64,000 nucleotides of DNA, taken from Sphingobium sp. TCM1. GTDB taxonomy: Bacteria > Pseudomonadota > Alphaproteobacteria > Sphingomonadales > Sphingomonadaceae. Below are positions 28,927 to 37,750 of the stretch, in pieces; within the stretch, counting starts at the first letter, position 1, and every line of letters begins with the position of its first letter. The DNA is taken from NCBI RefSeq assembly GCF_001650725.1, contig NZ_LXVX01000034.1, positions 62,001-126,000 of the forward strand, read 5' to 3'. Under the pieces are notes generated by a model. The model had not been told where the DNA came from. It did not search any database and saw only the letters and a program-made list of their open reading frames with translations. The position numbers and the translations under genes were made by a program.

Positions 28927-30345
28927 CTAAGCCTGTGTGATGTTCAAGCCGTTAACCGGCACGGCTGCGACTTCGTCCGCCTCGAAGCTGGCGATCGGAT
29001 AGGCGCAATAGTCGGCGGCATAATAGGCGCTGGGGCGGTGATTGCCCGATGCGCCGAGGCCGCCGAAGGGCATGTTGCCCGCCGCCCCGGTCGTCGGCCG
29101 GTTGCGATTGACCACGCCCGCGCGGCTTTCCTCGACCACCCGCCGCCAGAGTGCCTCATCCTGCGAGATCAGGCCGGCGGACAGGCCGAAGCTGGTCGCA
29201 TTGGCGGTGGCGATCGCGGCGTCGAAATCGGGCACCCGGATGACCGACAGGACCGGGGCGAAAATCTCCGCGTCCGGCGCCTCGATGCCGGTCATGTCGA
29301 GCAGGGCGGGAGTGACGAAGGCGGCGCTATGGCCCTTGATCCCGTCGAACGGGCGGATCACCCGCGCGCCGCGCGCGATCAGGTCGCTGACCGCCCGATG
29401 CGCCGCTGCGGCGGCCTGGTCGGACACGAGCGGCCCCATGAAGGCCTCGCCCGGCTCGTTCCAGGCGGTGATCGGCAGTTGCGCCGCGAGCGCGGCGGTC
29501 GCCTCGACGATCGCGTCGCCGACCGATCCTTCGGGCACGATCAGGCGGCGGGCGCAGGAACAGCGCTGGCCGGTGGTGACGAAGGCGGAGTTGACGATGA
29601 TCGACGCGGCGGCTTCGGGTGAGTCCCAGGCGATCAGCGGATTATTGCCGCCCAGTTCCAGCGCCATGATGACGTGCGGCCGGTCCACCAGCGCCCGGCG
29701 CAGCGCCGCCCCGGCGCCCGCCGATCCGGTGAAGAGCAGCCCGTCTATGTCGCCCGCGACCAGCGCTTCTCCCGTCGCCCGGCCGCCCTGCAAGACGGTC
29801 AGCAGACCGTCGGGCAGGCCCGCCGCCGCCCAGGCGTCGGCCATCGCCGCGCCGGTGGCGGGGGTGATCTCCGATGGCTTGAACACCACCGCATTGCCCG
29901 CGATCAGGGCGGGGACGATATGGCCATTGGGCAGGTGGCCGGGAAAATTATAGGGACCGAGCACCGCCATCACGCCATGGCCGCGATGGCGCAGAACCGC
30001 GCGGCCGAACGGCATGTCGGCGCTCCGCTCGCCGGTGCGTTCGGCATGGGCCTTGGTCGACACGTCGACCTTGGCGATCATCGACCCGACTTCGGCGTCG
30101 CTTTCCCAGAGCAGCTTGCCCGTCTCGCGGGAAATGAGTTCGGACAGCGCCGCGCGCCGCTCGCCCAGGATCGCGGCATAGCGCCGGGCGACGGTGATGC
30201 GGTCGTCCACGGGCAGCGCGCGCCAGCCGGGCAGGGCGGCGCGGGCGGCGGCGATGGCGCGGCGGCAATCCTCCGCGTTCGCGACCGGCCCTTCCCAGAC
30301 CAGTTCGCGTGACGCCGGATCGAAGGACTGGAGCATCATCGTCAC
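28927..30345 (-). CDS. AstD-like aldehyde dehydrogenase
   Basis: A 472-residue aldehyde dehydrogenase paralogous to the one at 20145, with Asn133, Glu230 (ALELGGNN) and Cys262 (TTGQRC), and the AstD-like 'GASGNHRPSAYYAADYCAYP'. It starts at GTG 30345 overlapping the DUF1338 stop (GTGA); ATGs at 30339 and 30336 are alternatives. Coupling to the DUF1338 enzyme suggests it acts on a semialdehyde of the same pathway, perhaps aminoadipate or glutarate semialdehyde in lysine breakdown rather than succinylglutamate semialdehyde. The substrate assignment is inference. Confidence 0.82.
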   Translation of the reverse strand: MTMMLQSFDPASRELVWEGPVANAEDCRRAIAAARAALPGWRALPVDDRITVARRYAAILGERRAALSELISRETGKLLWESDAEVGSMIAKVDVSTKAHAERTGERSADMPFGRAVLRHRGHGVMAVLGPYNFPGHLPNGHIVPALIAGNAVVFKPSEITPATGAAMADAWAAAGLPDGLLTVLQGGRATGEALVAGDIDGLLFTGSAGAGAALRRALVDRPHVIMALELGGNNPLIAWDSPEAAASIIVNSAFVTTGQRCSCARRLIVPEGSVGDAIVEATAALAAQLPITAWNEPGEAFMGPLVSDQAAAAAHRAVSDLIARGARVIRPFDGIKGHSAAFVTPALLDMTGIEAPDAEIFAPVLSVIRVPDFDAAIATANATSFGLSAGLISQDEALWRRVVEESRAGVVNRNRPTTGAAGNMPFGGLGASGNHRPSAYYAADYCAYPIASFEADEVAAVPVNGLNITQA

Positions 30346-31370
30346 CGTGAAGCGCCCGCCAGCGCACTGGTCATGGCGAAGATGCCGGTTGCGTTGCCGG
30401 TGTCGAAGGCGAGGTCGAGCCGGCCCGTTTCGGGATCGACGTCGCGGCTGATGAATTCGTAGAAGGAGCCTGGCACCCGGCGCAGTTCGCCATCGGCGAA
30501 GAGGCGTTCGACGCTGTCGGCGCGGAAGGCGGTCTGGCGCACCCGGCCGCTGGCGGAAATTTCCAGCCGCTCCTTCATCGGCCGGTCTTCGGCCTTCAAC
30601 CGGTCGGCAAGGGTGGCGACGTCCGGCACCCGGTCGGTCGCATGGTTGAAGCCATTGCCTTCGGTCGCGATCCAGGCCGCTTCGTTGGATCGGGAGAGGA
30701 GTAGCTGGTAATCGTCGAAGGCGGGCGGCTTATGCTGCCGGTCGAAGGCGGACAGGATCACCGGCAGGGCGGCGATCGCTTCACCGATCTGGACAGCTTC
30801 GCGGGCGGCATAGCGGGCGAGGACGGCCCTGGCGCAATCGTCCAGCGGGTCGCGGCTGCTGTCGAATATGCGATGGGCCGCTGCGCCGAACTCCGCGTCG
30901 AAGCGGTCGACATGCAGTTCGGACAGGAAGAATTGGGGGATCGCCTCGGGCAAGTCGATATGGCGATAGGCCCGGCCGGTCATCTTCAGCCGGTCGAGCG
31001 GATAGATGGCCGCCATCTCATAACCCAGCGGCAGGAAGATGCGGGTGAAGGCGTCCTCGCCGCCGGGCAATGCGCCGGTCGCGCCTTCGGCAAAGCGGAT
31101 AGAGCGCAGCGCACCATGGTCGAACAGGATCGTGCCGCCGCGTGCCACCGTGTCGGCGACATAGGCCGCGCCGCTCGGCACCCGGCCCAGCAGGTCGTGG
31201 AACAGCGCGACGTTCAGGGCCATGGCGAAGGCGGCGCGGGATACCGTCTCACCGCGCTCGGCCAGCAGCAGGGGGTCGATCGCCAGCATGGCCATGGTCC
31301 GCCGGCCCGCGGTGGCGCCCAGCGTCGCGACGACCAGTGTCTCCATGCTGCCCATATTCTCATTCGACAT
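30342..31370 (-). CDS. DUF1338 protein, probable 2-oxoadipate dioxygenase/decarboxylase
   Basis: This 342-residue protein belongs to DUF1338, whose characterised member HglS is an Fe(II) enzyme converting 2-oxoadipate to D-2-hydroxyglutarate in lysine catabolism. Family landmarks are 'LFDHGALRSI' with His85, 'HIDLPEAIPQFFLSELHVDRF', 'GNGFNHATDRVPDV' with His243, and 'GSFYEFISR' with Glu305. His85, His243 and Glu305 are the likely metal ligands. It is divergent from a LysR regulator and coupled to an aldehyde dehydrogenase. Confidence 0.8.
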   Translation of the reverse strand: MSNENMGSMETLVVATLGATAGRRTMAMLAIDPLLLAERGETVSRAAFAMALNVALFHDLLGRVPSGAAYVADTVARGGTILFDHGALRSIRFAEGATGALPGGEDAFTRIFLPLGYEMAAIYPLDRLKMTGRAYRHIDLPEAIPQFFLSELHVDRFDAEFGAAAHRIFDSSRDPLDDCARAVLARYAAREAVQIGEAIAALPVILSAFDRQHKPPAFDDYQLLLSRSNEAAWIATEGNGFNHATDRVPDVATLADRLKAEDRPMKERLEISASGRVRQTAFRADSVERLFADGELRRVPGSFYEFISRDVDPETGRLDLAFDTGNATGIFAMTSALAGASR

Positions 31371-31458
31371 TTACATGCTCCGGGATGACACCGCTCTTAT
31401 CGCAGGATAGTCAGCATATTCAAAATGGCGACCTGTCATCTATTGATGCGAGATTGGA

Positions 31459-32361
31459 ATGAGCGTTTCCCGCAAATGGCTGCCGCCGATGAACACGCTG
31501 ACCGCTTTCGAGGCGGCGGTGCGCCATGGCGGCTTTTCCCGCGCAGGCGAGGAGATCGGCCTGACCCAGAGCGCAGTCAGCCGCCAGATCGCGCAGCTGG
31601 AGGACATGCTCCAGACACCCCTGTTCGACCGGATCGGGCGGCGGGTGCGCCTGAACGAGGCAGGGCGGACCTATGCGGACGAATTGCTGCCCGCGCTCGA
31701 CAGCATCCGCCGCGCCACGGCCAGGGCGTCGGCCAGGCCGTCGCAGACCGCGCTCCGGGTCGCGACATTGCCCAGTTTCGGGATGCGCTGGCTCGCGCCG
31801 CGCCTGCCTCTGCTGACCGCGCGCCATCCCGACCTGGTGATCGACTTCGCCGCCCGCTCGCAACCCTTCGACTTTGGCCATGAAGAATTTGATGCGGCTG
31901 TCCATTTCGGTGTCGCCGCGGACTGGCCGGGTGTCTCGATGGACTTCCTGTTTCGTGAGGAAGCGGTGCCGGTCTGCGCGCCTGATTGGCTGGCGGCCCA
32001 TCCGCTGCGCACGCCGGCCGACCTGTTGCATGTGCCCTTGCTTAGCCAGACATCGCGACGCGACGCCTGGGCGCGCTGGCTGGCGGCGGCGGGCGTCGAC
32101 ACGTCGGGGCTGGCGCCGGGGCCGGCCTTCGAACATTTCCTGATGCTGGCGCAGGCGTCGGCGGCGGGCGCGGGGGTGGCGCTGATCCCCAGCTTCCTCA
32201 TTCGGCCGGAGCTGGACGCCGGGACATTGGTCATCCCCTTCGCCCGTCCCATGTCGACCGAGCAGGCCTATTATCTCGTCTATCCGCCCGATGCGCTGAC
32301 CAGTCCGGCAGTGGCGCAGTTTCGCGACTGGATGGTGGAGCAGGCGGGCGTGGTCAGGTGA
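31459..32361 (+). CDS. LysR-family transcriptional regulator (GcvA-like)
   Basis: A 300-residue regulator with an N-terminal winged helix (about 9-68; 'AAVRHGGFSRAGEEIGLTQSAVSRQIAQLE') and a periplasmic-binding-like effector domain (about 95-295). It is divergent from the DUF1338/aldehyde dehydrogenase pair across an 88-bp gap, the classic layout in which a LysR protein controls the neighbouring catabolic operon and itself. The effector is unknown; lysine-derived acids are a guess from context. Confidence 0.88.
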   Translation: MSVSRKWLPPMNTLTAFEAAVRHGGFSRAGEEIGLTQSAVSRQIAQLEDMLQTPLFDRIGRRVRLNEAGRTYADELLPALDSIRRATARASARPSQTALRVATLPSFGMRWLAPRLPLLTARHPDLVIDFAARSQPFDFGHEEFDAAVHFGVAADWPGVSMDFLFREEAVPVCAPDWLAAHPLRTPADLLHVPLLSQTSRRDAWARWLAAAGVDTSGLAPGPAFEHFLMLAQASAAGAGVALIPSFLIRPELDAGTLVIPFARPMSTEQAYYLVYPPDALTSPAVAQFRDWMVEQAGVVR

Positions 32362-32378
32362 CCACGACCGTTCGACCT

Positions 32379-33365
32379 TCAGCTCTTCTTGGGCATACAG
32401 TCTGCGCCGGCGGCCTTGATGCGGATGCAGAGGCGGCTGGCGTCGGCACTGCTGGCGATCGGCCCGGCCTGGAGGCGGGTGACGGCGCCGGCCTTCACCA
32501 GGAAGGGCTGATAGGCGGACAGGCCGCTCACCTTGCCGGTCAGGCGGCTCCACAGGGCGCGGGCATTGGCTTCCGCGCCGAACGCGCCGAGCTGGACCCG
32601 CCAGCCGCCCGATGCGGACGGCCGGGGCAGGGCGGGCCTGGGCGGGGTCGCGGCGGCGACCTGCGGCCTGGGGGTGGCGGGCTTCGGCGCTGGTGCTGCG
32701 GTCCTGGCCGCCGGCGGCGTGGAGGCCGGCAGCTGCGCCGTCGGCACCGATGCGGGGGCGGCGCGAACAGGCGCCTGGTCGGCCGCGGCAAAGGTCGCGC
32801 CCTTGCCCTGGTCCATATTGGCCGCCATGGCCAGGCCCTGCCGGCGCTGATCCTCGGGAATATATTTGTCCATCTGGGTGAGGCTGGTCGACGCCTGGGC
32901 AAGGCCCGAAGCGGCCGCCCGGCTCATCAGCGCATAGGCGCGCACCCAGTCCTTGCCGACCAGGTCGCCGTTGAACAGGGCGGTCCCGACGATATATTGG
33001 GCGCGCGGCTCGCCCCGCATCGACGCGCGCTGAAGGTAGGACATGGCGCCGGCGCGATCGCCTTGCTGGAACATCAGCAGGCCCAGATTATCCTCGGCCC
33101 GCAAATGGCCCTGAGCGGTCGCCTTTCGGTACCAGTCGATTGCGGTAGAAAGATCGGCCTGGACGCCCCGGCCCAGCTTGTAGGCCTGGCCCATGTTGAA
33201 TTGCGCATCGGGGTCGCCGGCTTGTGCCAGCGGCCGCCATTCGCGGATCGCCTTGGCATAGTCGCCCTGCTGCCAGGCATCGACGCCCGTCTTCACATCG
33301 GCCAGCACCGGTGCGGACAGGGCCAGCCATGCGCCGGCGGCCATCATCCCCCAGATATGCTTCAT
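32379..33365 (-). CDS. SEL1-repeat and SPOR-domain periplasmic protein
   Basis: A 328-residue protein. A signal peptide (about 1-22, ALA) precedes SEL1/TPR-like repeats (about 25-190; 'PDAQFNMGQAYKLGRGV'-type units) and an Ala/Pro-rich linker (about 195-245). A C-terminal SPOR domain (about 250-325; 'GWRVQLGAFGAEANARALW') binds denuded peptidoglycan at division sites. A second SPOR protein of different architecture lies at 34838, on the other side of a ParA gene. Confidence 0.85.
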   Translation of the reverse strand: MKHIWGMMAAGAWLALSAPVLADVKTGVDAWQQGDYAKAIREWRPLAQAGDPDAQFNMGQAYKLGRGVQADLSTAIDWYRKATAQGHLRAEDNLGLLMFQQGDRAGAMSYLQRASMRGEPRAQYIVGTALFNGDLVGKDWVRAYALMSRAAASGLAQASTSLTQMDKYIPEDQRRQGLAMAANMDQGKGATFAAADQAPVRAAPASVPTAQLPASTPPAARTAAPAPKPATPRPQVAAATPPRPALPRPSASGGWRVQLGAFGAEANARALWSRLTGKVSGLSAYQPFLVKAGAVTRLQAGPIASSADASRLCIRIKAAGADCMPKKS

Positions 33366-33557
33366 CTTCCACGCTCCTGCGGCAATCCGTTGCGGTCGTC
33401 ATGACGGAACAAGGTTAAGGTCCGATTAGCACAAGCGCGGGCCGGTGGCAGTCCTTTCCCGGTCCCTGCGATGCGATGGCATGCAGGCCGGTTAACCGAA
33501 TTTTAGGCGCAGCCATGGCAATCCCCGGCGGAACTGGATTTTCCACGGGGGTTGAGC

Positions 33558-34277
33558 GTGCGGATATTGGCATTGGCATCGCAGAAGGGCGGGTCGGGCA
33601 AGACCACCCTGTCGGGGCATCTGGCCGTGCAGGCGCAGCGCGCCGGCGCCGGTCCGGTGGTGCTGATCGACATCGATCCGCAGGGATCGCTGGCCGACTG
33701 GTGGAACGAGCGCGAGGCGGAATATCCCGCCTTCGCCCAGACCACCGTCGCGCGGCTGGCCGCCGACCTGGAGATATTGCGCCAGCAAGGCTTCAAGCTG
33801 GCGGTTATCGATACGCCGCCCGCCATCACCATGGCGATCCAGAGCGTCATTTCGGTCGCCGAACTGATCGTCGTGCCGACCAGGCCCAGCCCGCATGACC
33901 TGCGCGCCGTCGGCGCCACGGTCGACCTGTGCGAACGTGCCGGCAAGCCGCTGATCTTCGTCGTCAACGCCGCCACGCCCAAGGCGCGCATCACTTCCGA
34001 GGCCGCCGTCGCCCTGTCGCAGCATGGCACGGTCGCGCCGGTGACGCTGCACCATCGCACCGATTTCGCCGCGTCGATGATCGACGGCCGCACCGTGATG
34101 GAGGTCGATCCCAAGGGCCGCTCCGCCGCCGAGGTGGAGGCGCTGTGGACCTATGTGTCCGACCGGCTGGAAAAGAATTTCCGTCGCACGGTCTTTTCCG
34201 TGCCGCATGGCAGCGTCGGCACCGTCGCCGCCCGTCCCGCCGGTGGTGGCTTCGGCCGCCGCGTGATCGGCCAGTAA
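33558..34277 (+). CDS. ParA/MinD-family ATPase
   Basis: A 239-residue deviant Walker ATPase. The P-loop 'KGGSGKTT' is at 10-17 with the signature Lys10. 'VLIDIDPQGSLADWW' is the A' region and 'LAVIDTPPA' Walker B. Such proteins position DNA, chemoreceptors or envelope machinery. The GTG at 33558 (GGGGG about 6 nt upstream) is preferred over TTG 33552. It is followed by an RHH-like protein and a SPOR lipoprotein on the same strand, with no parS-like repeat evident nearby. Confidence 0.85.
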   Translation: MRILALASQKGGSGKTTLSGHLAVQAQRAGAGPVVLIDIDPQGSLADWWNEREAEYPAFAQTTVARLAADLEILRQQGFKLAVIDTPPAITMAIQSVISVAELIVVPTRPSPHDLRAVGATVDLCERAGKPLIFVVNAATPKARITSEAAVALSQHGTVAPVTLHHRTDFAASMIDGRTVMEVDPKGRSAAEVEALWTYVSDRLEKNFRRTVFSVPHGSVGTVAARPAGGGFGRRVIGQ

Positions 34278-34290
34278 GGAGAGCATCGTC

Positions 34291-34818
34291 ATGGCCGAAC
34301 CCAAGCCGCTCGCATCGCTCACCTCCGGCCTGCTCGCCCGCAAGGGCGCGGCCCAGCCGGCCATGCGCCGCCCCATGCTCGGCTTCGGCCGGGGCGCGGC
34401 GGTCGCGATTCAACAGGATGATCTGGGCTGGAACGACATGGGCTTCGACGTCGAGCCGACGCCGGAGCCGGTCGAACAGCCGCCCGTGGCGATCGGCTTG
34501 ACGCCGATGGGCAACAGCGTAGCCGTCAGTGCGCCCGTCCCCGCCGTGGTGGCGGCGCGCGAGGAACTGGCCGAACGGATCGGTGCGACGCAGGAGCGGG
34601 CGCAGCCCGTCACAACCGCCGCGCCGGCACGCAGCCGCAAGGCCGCCTTCACGCTGCGGCTGGACGCGGATCGCCATCTCCGGCTGCGGCTGGCGAGCGC
34701 GGTCACGGGCCGGTCGGCGCAGCAGATGGTGACCGAAGCGCTCGACAATTTTCTCAGCAACCTGCCGGACGTCGACCGGCTGACCCAGCAGCTGCCGCAT
34801 ATGCGCGGCGGCGCGTGA
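34291..34818 (+). CDS. Ribbon-helix-helix-like partner of the ParA ATPase
   Basis: A 175-residue protein. Residues about 1-110 are low-complexity and Pro/Ala-rich. The C-terminal segment (about 115-160; 'KAAFTLRLDADRHLRLRLASAV' then 'SAQQMVTEALDNFL') fits a ribbon-helix-helix or CopG/ParG-like fold: one strand followed by two helices. It begins 13 nt after the ParA stop. A centromere-binding or regulatory partner is inferred from adjacency; no experimentally described homologue is recognised. Confidence 0.6.
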   Translation: MAEPKPLASLTSGLLARKGAAQPAMRRPMLGFGRGAAVAIQQDDLGWNDMGFDVEPTPEPVEQPPVAIGLTPMGNSVAVSAPVPAVVAAREELAERIGATQERAQPVTTAAPARSRKAAFTLRLDADRHLRLRLASAVTGRSAQQMVTEALDNFLSNLPDVDRLTQQLPHMRGGA

Positions 34819-34837
34819 AGAAAGGGTGGACAGGCAT

Positions 34838-36151
34838 ATGAACCGCAAGGCTTTCGGAAAGGCGGCGCTGGCTTCGCTGATGGTCGCCACGACGATGGTG
34901 GGATGCACCGGGGCGGCGTTCCGTCCCTCGACCTCCATCGCGCCTGCCAAGGGCGATCCGGCCAGGCTGGCCGCGACCGCCGGCAAGGCGCTGGCCGACC
35001 GCGATGCGCGCAGGGCGGTGGAGGCGGCAGAGGCCGCGGTCCGGATCGCCCCGCAAAATGCCGAATATCGGCAGCTGCTCGGCCGCGCCTATGTGCTGGC
35101 CGGTCGGTTCGGATCGGCCGAGACGGCGCTGTCCGACGCGCTGGCGCTGGGTAGCACAGACGCGCGCACCATCGTCAGCCTGGCGCTGGTGCAGGTGGCG
35201 CAGGGCCGGCCCGACGCCGCGCGCAGCCTGCTGGCCGCCAATGCGGACACGGTGCCCGCGTCCGATTATGGCCTGGCGATGGCGATGGCGGGTGACGCGC
35301 CGCTGGGCGTCCGCATCCTGTCCGAAGCGATTCATGATCCGTCGGCGAGCGCCCGGACCCGACAGAATCTGGCCTATGCCTATGCGCTGGCCGGGCGGTG
35401 GAAGGATGCGCGACTGCTGGTCGGCATGGACCTCGACCCGCTGGATGCCAACAAGCGGATTTCGGACTGGGCGCAGATTGCCGAGCCGTCACTGGCGCCG
35501 CAGCGCGTCGCCGCGCTGATGGGCGTGACGATCGACGGCGCCGACCAGGGGCAGCCGGCCATGCTGGCGCTTGCCGCGCCCGCAGCCGCGCCGATCGAGA
35601 CGGCGGCGGCGCCGGTCGCAGAGGTCGCGGCGGAGCCGGTTGCCATGGTCGAAGCCGCGCCGGTCCAGGATGCGCCGGTGCAGGTCGCGGACGCTGCGTC
35701 CGTCGCGCCGCCGGTCCAGCTCGCCCGTCGCGCCTTCATCGTCGAGGAGCATGGCCGCAAGCCGCGCCTGGCCCAGCGCGCGGTCGCGTCGGCGCCGGTG
35801 GCGCGGATGCAGAAGGCAGCCTTCCTCAAGCCCGCGGGCCATGCCAGCAACTGGGTCGTCCAGCTGGGCGCCTATGACAGCGCGGCCATCGCCAAGGAAA
35901 AATGGATGGGGATGGCGGGGCGCAGCGCGTCGCTCGCCGCCTTCCCGGTCCTGACCAGCCAGGCGACGGTCAACGGCAAGCTCTATCACCGGCTGGCGGT
36001 CAGCGGCTTTGCCAGCCGCACCGACGCGATGACGGCGTGCCGCATGATCCGGTCGCAGCGGGGCCAGTGCTTCGTGCGTGAAACGGCGCCGGGCGCGACG
36101 CCGCAGCGCTGGGCCGTCGCGGCGCGCGGGCGGCAATACGCGTCGCGCTGA
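34838..36151 (+). CDS. TPR and SPOR-domain lipoprotein
   Basis: A 437-residue protein with a lipoprotein signal (lipobox MVGC, Cys23). TPR-like helical repeats (about 40-215, starting 'KALADRDARRAVEAAEAAVR') are followed by a Val/Ala/Pro-rich linker (about 230-320). A C-terminal SPOR domain occupies about 337-415 ('NWVVQLGAYDSAAIAKEKW'). It begins 19 nt after the RHH gene, in one operon with ParA. The ATG at 34838 is chosen over a GTG at 34826. Confidence 0.82.
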   Translation: MNRKAFGKAALASLMVATTMVGCTGAAFRPSTSIAPAKGDPARLAATAGKALADRDARRAVEAAEAAVRIAPQNAEYRQLLGRAYVLAGRFGSAETALSDALALGSTDARTIVSLALVQVAQGRPDAARSLLAANADTVPASDYGLAMAMAGDAPLGVRILSEAIHDPSASARTRQNLAYAYALAGRWKDARLLVGMDLDPLDANKRISDWAQIAEPSLAPQRVAALMGVTIDGADQGQPAMLALAAPAAAPIETAAAPVAEVAAEPVAMVEAAPVQDAPVQVADAASVAPPVQLARRAFIVEEHGRKPRLAQRAVASAPVARMQKAAFLKPAGHASNWVVQLGAYDSAAIAKEKWMGMAGRSASLAAFPVLTSQATVNGKLYHRLAVSGFASRTDAMTACRMIRSQRGQCFVRETAPGATPQRWAVAARGRQYASR

Positions 36152-36284
36152 CTTTACCTCCCCCTCCCAAGCAGACTTGATGCGCGCGGGGCCGAAGGGC
36201 TTCGCGCGCTTTTTCTTGTCCATGCACGGGAGTGGGCGCACGCGACGGCGCGCGATCAAATGGCTGTTACGATGGTGGAAAAAC

Positions 36285-36359
36285 TGGCTCCCCGAGTAGG
36301 ATTCGAACCTACGGCCATTCGATTAACAGTCGAATGCTCTACCGCTGAGCTATCGGGGA
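36285..36359 (-). tRNA. tRNA-Asn (anticodon GTT)
   Basis: Read on the minus strand from 36359, the sequence begins TCCCCGATAGCTCAG with a 7-bp acceptor stem closing with TCGGGGA. The D arm, the anticodon loop CTGTTAA (anticodon GTT) and the T loop GGTTCGAATCC are all present. The G discriminator and genomically encoded CCA (36285-36287) complete the 75-nt gene. It is the last clearly core feature before the accessory block, and tRNA genes are frequent integration sites. Confidence 0.96.
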
Positions 36360-36535
36360 GCGGCCCGGCTCGCGCCGGGCAGGCCGCGCCTATGCATCGG
36401 CCCGGGCAAAATGGCAAGGGCCTGGAATGCGCGGGGGCGCAAAAAATCGAACCGGGGAATCGCGGTGGATTCGCGGCCTGGGATGCGAAGGGTCGATGCT
36501 GTGGGGGAAGGGCGTCAGCGCCGGGGCTGAGGCAA

Positions 36536-36958
36536 ATGTGGCTCCCATTTCAGGATACGTCTAAAACAATTTTGCTATTCGTATCGGATGAAGCAAGAAA
36601 AACCATATCACGGTATCGCGCTTCGGCAAGAACCTCTTCGATCTGGCAACCGGTTAAATCTGACGCATTTGCTTCCGATGCGCCTCTCTCGTCTCCACGG
36701 GAGCCGACACATGGAATCCGAAAGAGAGAGCGTGACCGTGCGGAGCGCATTAGACTTGCTGGCGGTCCGAAGCCTTCTTTGAGAGAGCGGGCTGTCGCTC
36801 TCGCTCGAGAAAAGGGTGAGGTTCGTACAAAGGACCTCACCGATATCGGCGTTCACCGCTGCTATCTTTCCCGTATGTGTGTCGAGGGATTGCTGGTGAA
36901 GGTCGGCTTCGGCCGATACCGGGCTGCGCGATCTAGGAAGAAGGTTGTGAAAGACTGA
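36536..36958 (+). CDS. AbiEi-type winged-helix antitoxin-like protein, possibly a remnant
   Basis: The last about 65 residues ('LRERAVALAREKGEVRTKDLTDIG', then 'HRCYLSRMCVEGLLVKVGFGRYR', split here for length) look like the N-terminal winged helix of AbiEi-type antitoxins and related regulators. The in-frame ATG at 36536 gives 140 residues, but the first about 70 are not recognisable. The true start may be later, for example TTG 36779, or the gene may be a fragment. No toxin gene follows. Base composition is more AT-rich than the core genome. Confidence 0.35.
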   Translation: MWLPFQDTSKTILLFVSDEARKTISRYRASARTSSIWQPVKSDAFASDAPLSSPREPTHGIRKRERDRAERIRLAGGPKPSLRERAVALAREKGEVRTKDLTDIGVHRCYLSRMCVEGLLVKVGFGRYRAARSRKKVVKD

Positions 36959-37750
36959 CTTTTCTGCGTGAGCGGATGATCGGTCACGCATTTTTGCATA
37001 CAATGCCACTGCTGAAGGGGGAATGTGATCATTCAATCAGCGTGATTGCTGTCACCTGAAACTCTGCCAGGCGGAGCAATTCCCTCTAACAATCTGATAG
37101 AGATACGAGGCGTGGCAGTTCAGCACTCCGAAGAGCGTGTGGCACATCCAGCCGCCGATTGATCCGATACCTGAATGCCCGATCGCGATTCAGCCCGCAA
37201 CAGGGAGGGCACTGAAGTGCCGTTTCGGCAGAAGTTGGCGTAGGGAAGCAGAATCCGGACGTTAGGCGCACAGTCAGAGCCTGCTTTTCTCACTCTCCCG
37301 AAAGAATGGTCGCGTTCTGAGGCACCGACTCGGCCCGAATCGCCAGGTTGCCACGCGACGGATTGAGATTGCGGGCAGTGGGTCAGTTTGAATTCCGCCT
37401 GAGGCGGACCATCACGGTCGATCTGATGTGGAACGGCTAGGATCGGGTGGTTAGTTCTCGGTCGGCTTTCGTGTCGAGCGATGCCGAAAGCCGTCACTCA
37501 CGCTGTGTAAAAACCGTTCCGGTTTCGACACCCGCAGCAACATGGCAGTTCACGCTCAATCATGAACATTCTATGCCGGATGCGTGAAGGCGGCGTTTCG
37601 AATCACTGCACCGACAAGCCGCCAAGCTGATGGCAACAGGCAGTCCTGATCGATCAGAAGACAAAAACGGCTCGTAAGCCGCTTGCGGGCAAATGGCCGG
37701 TACGTGATCAACCGTGTTGCGAATCCGACCATCTTCCATAAGCTTGCCGC
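36959..37750. other. Gene-poor stretch downstream of tRNA-Asn
   Basis: About 790 bp without a convincing gene on either strand. Open frames are short, lack ribosome-binding sites and do not resemble known families. Base composition is visibly lower in G+C than the preceding core genes. It looks like decayed or scrambled sequence next to the tRNA, as expected at an island edge. I saw no integrase and no repeat of the tRNA 3' end in it. Confidence 0.5.

Noticed and set aside
36260-36420. Open plus-strand frame running through the tRNA-Asn gene, giving a GFEPTAIRLTV-type peptide
   Set aside because: This peptide is the antisense translation of a tRNA gene and recurs wherever a tRNA is read through. 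Only the downstream winged-helix part (36536-36958) was kept as a possible gene.
37431-37456. EcfG-type promoter (GGAAC ... GTT) at GGAACGGCTAGGATC
   Set aside because: The spacing to GTT is 15 nt, shorter than the usual 16-17, and no gene follows in a suitable position.
37086-37497. Short minus-strand frames between tRNA-Asn and the truncated gene
   Set aside because: No ribosome-binding sites, no family resemblance, and composition unlike the surrounding genes.
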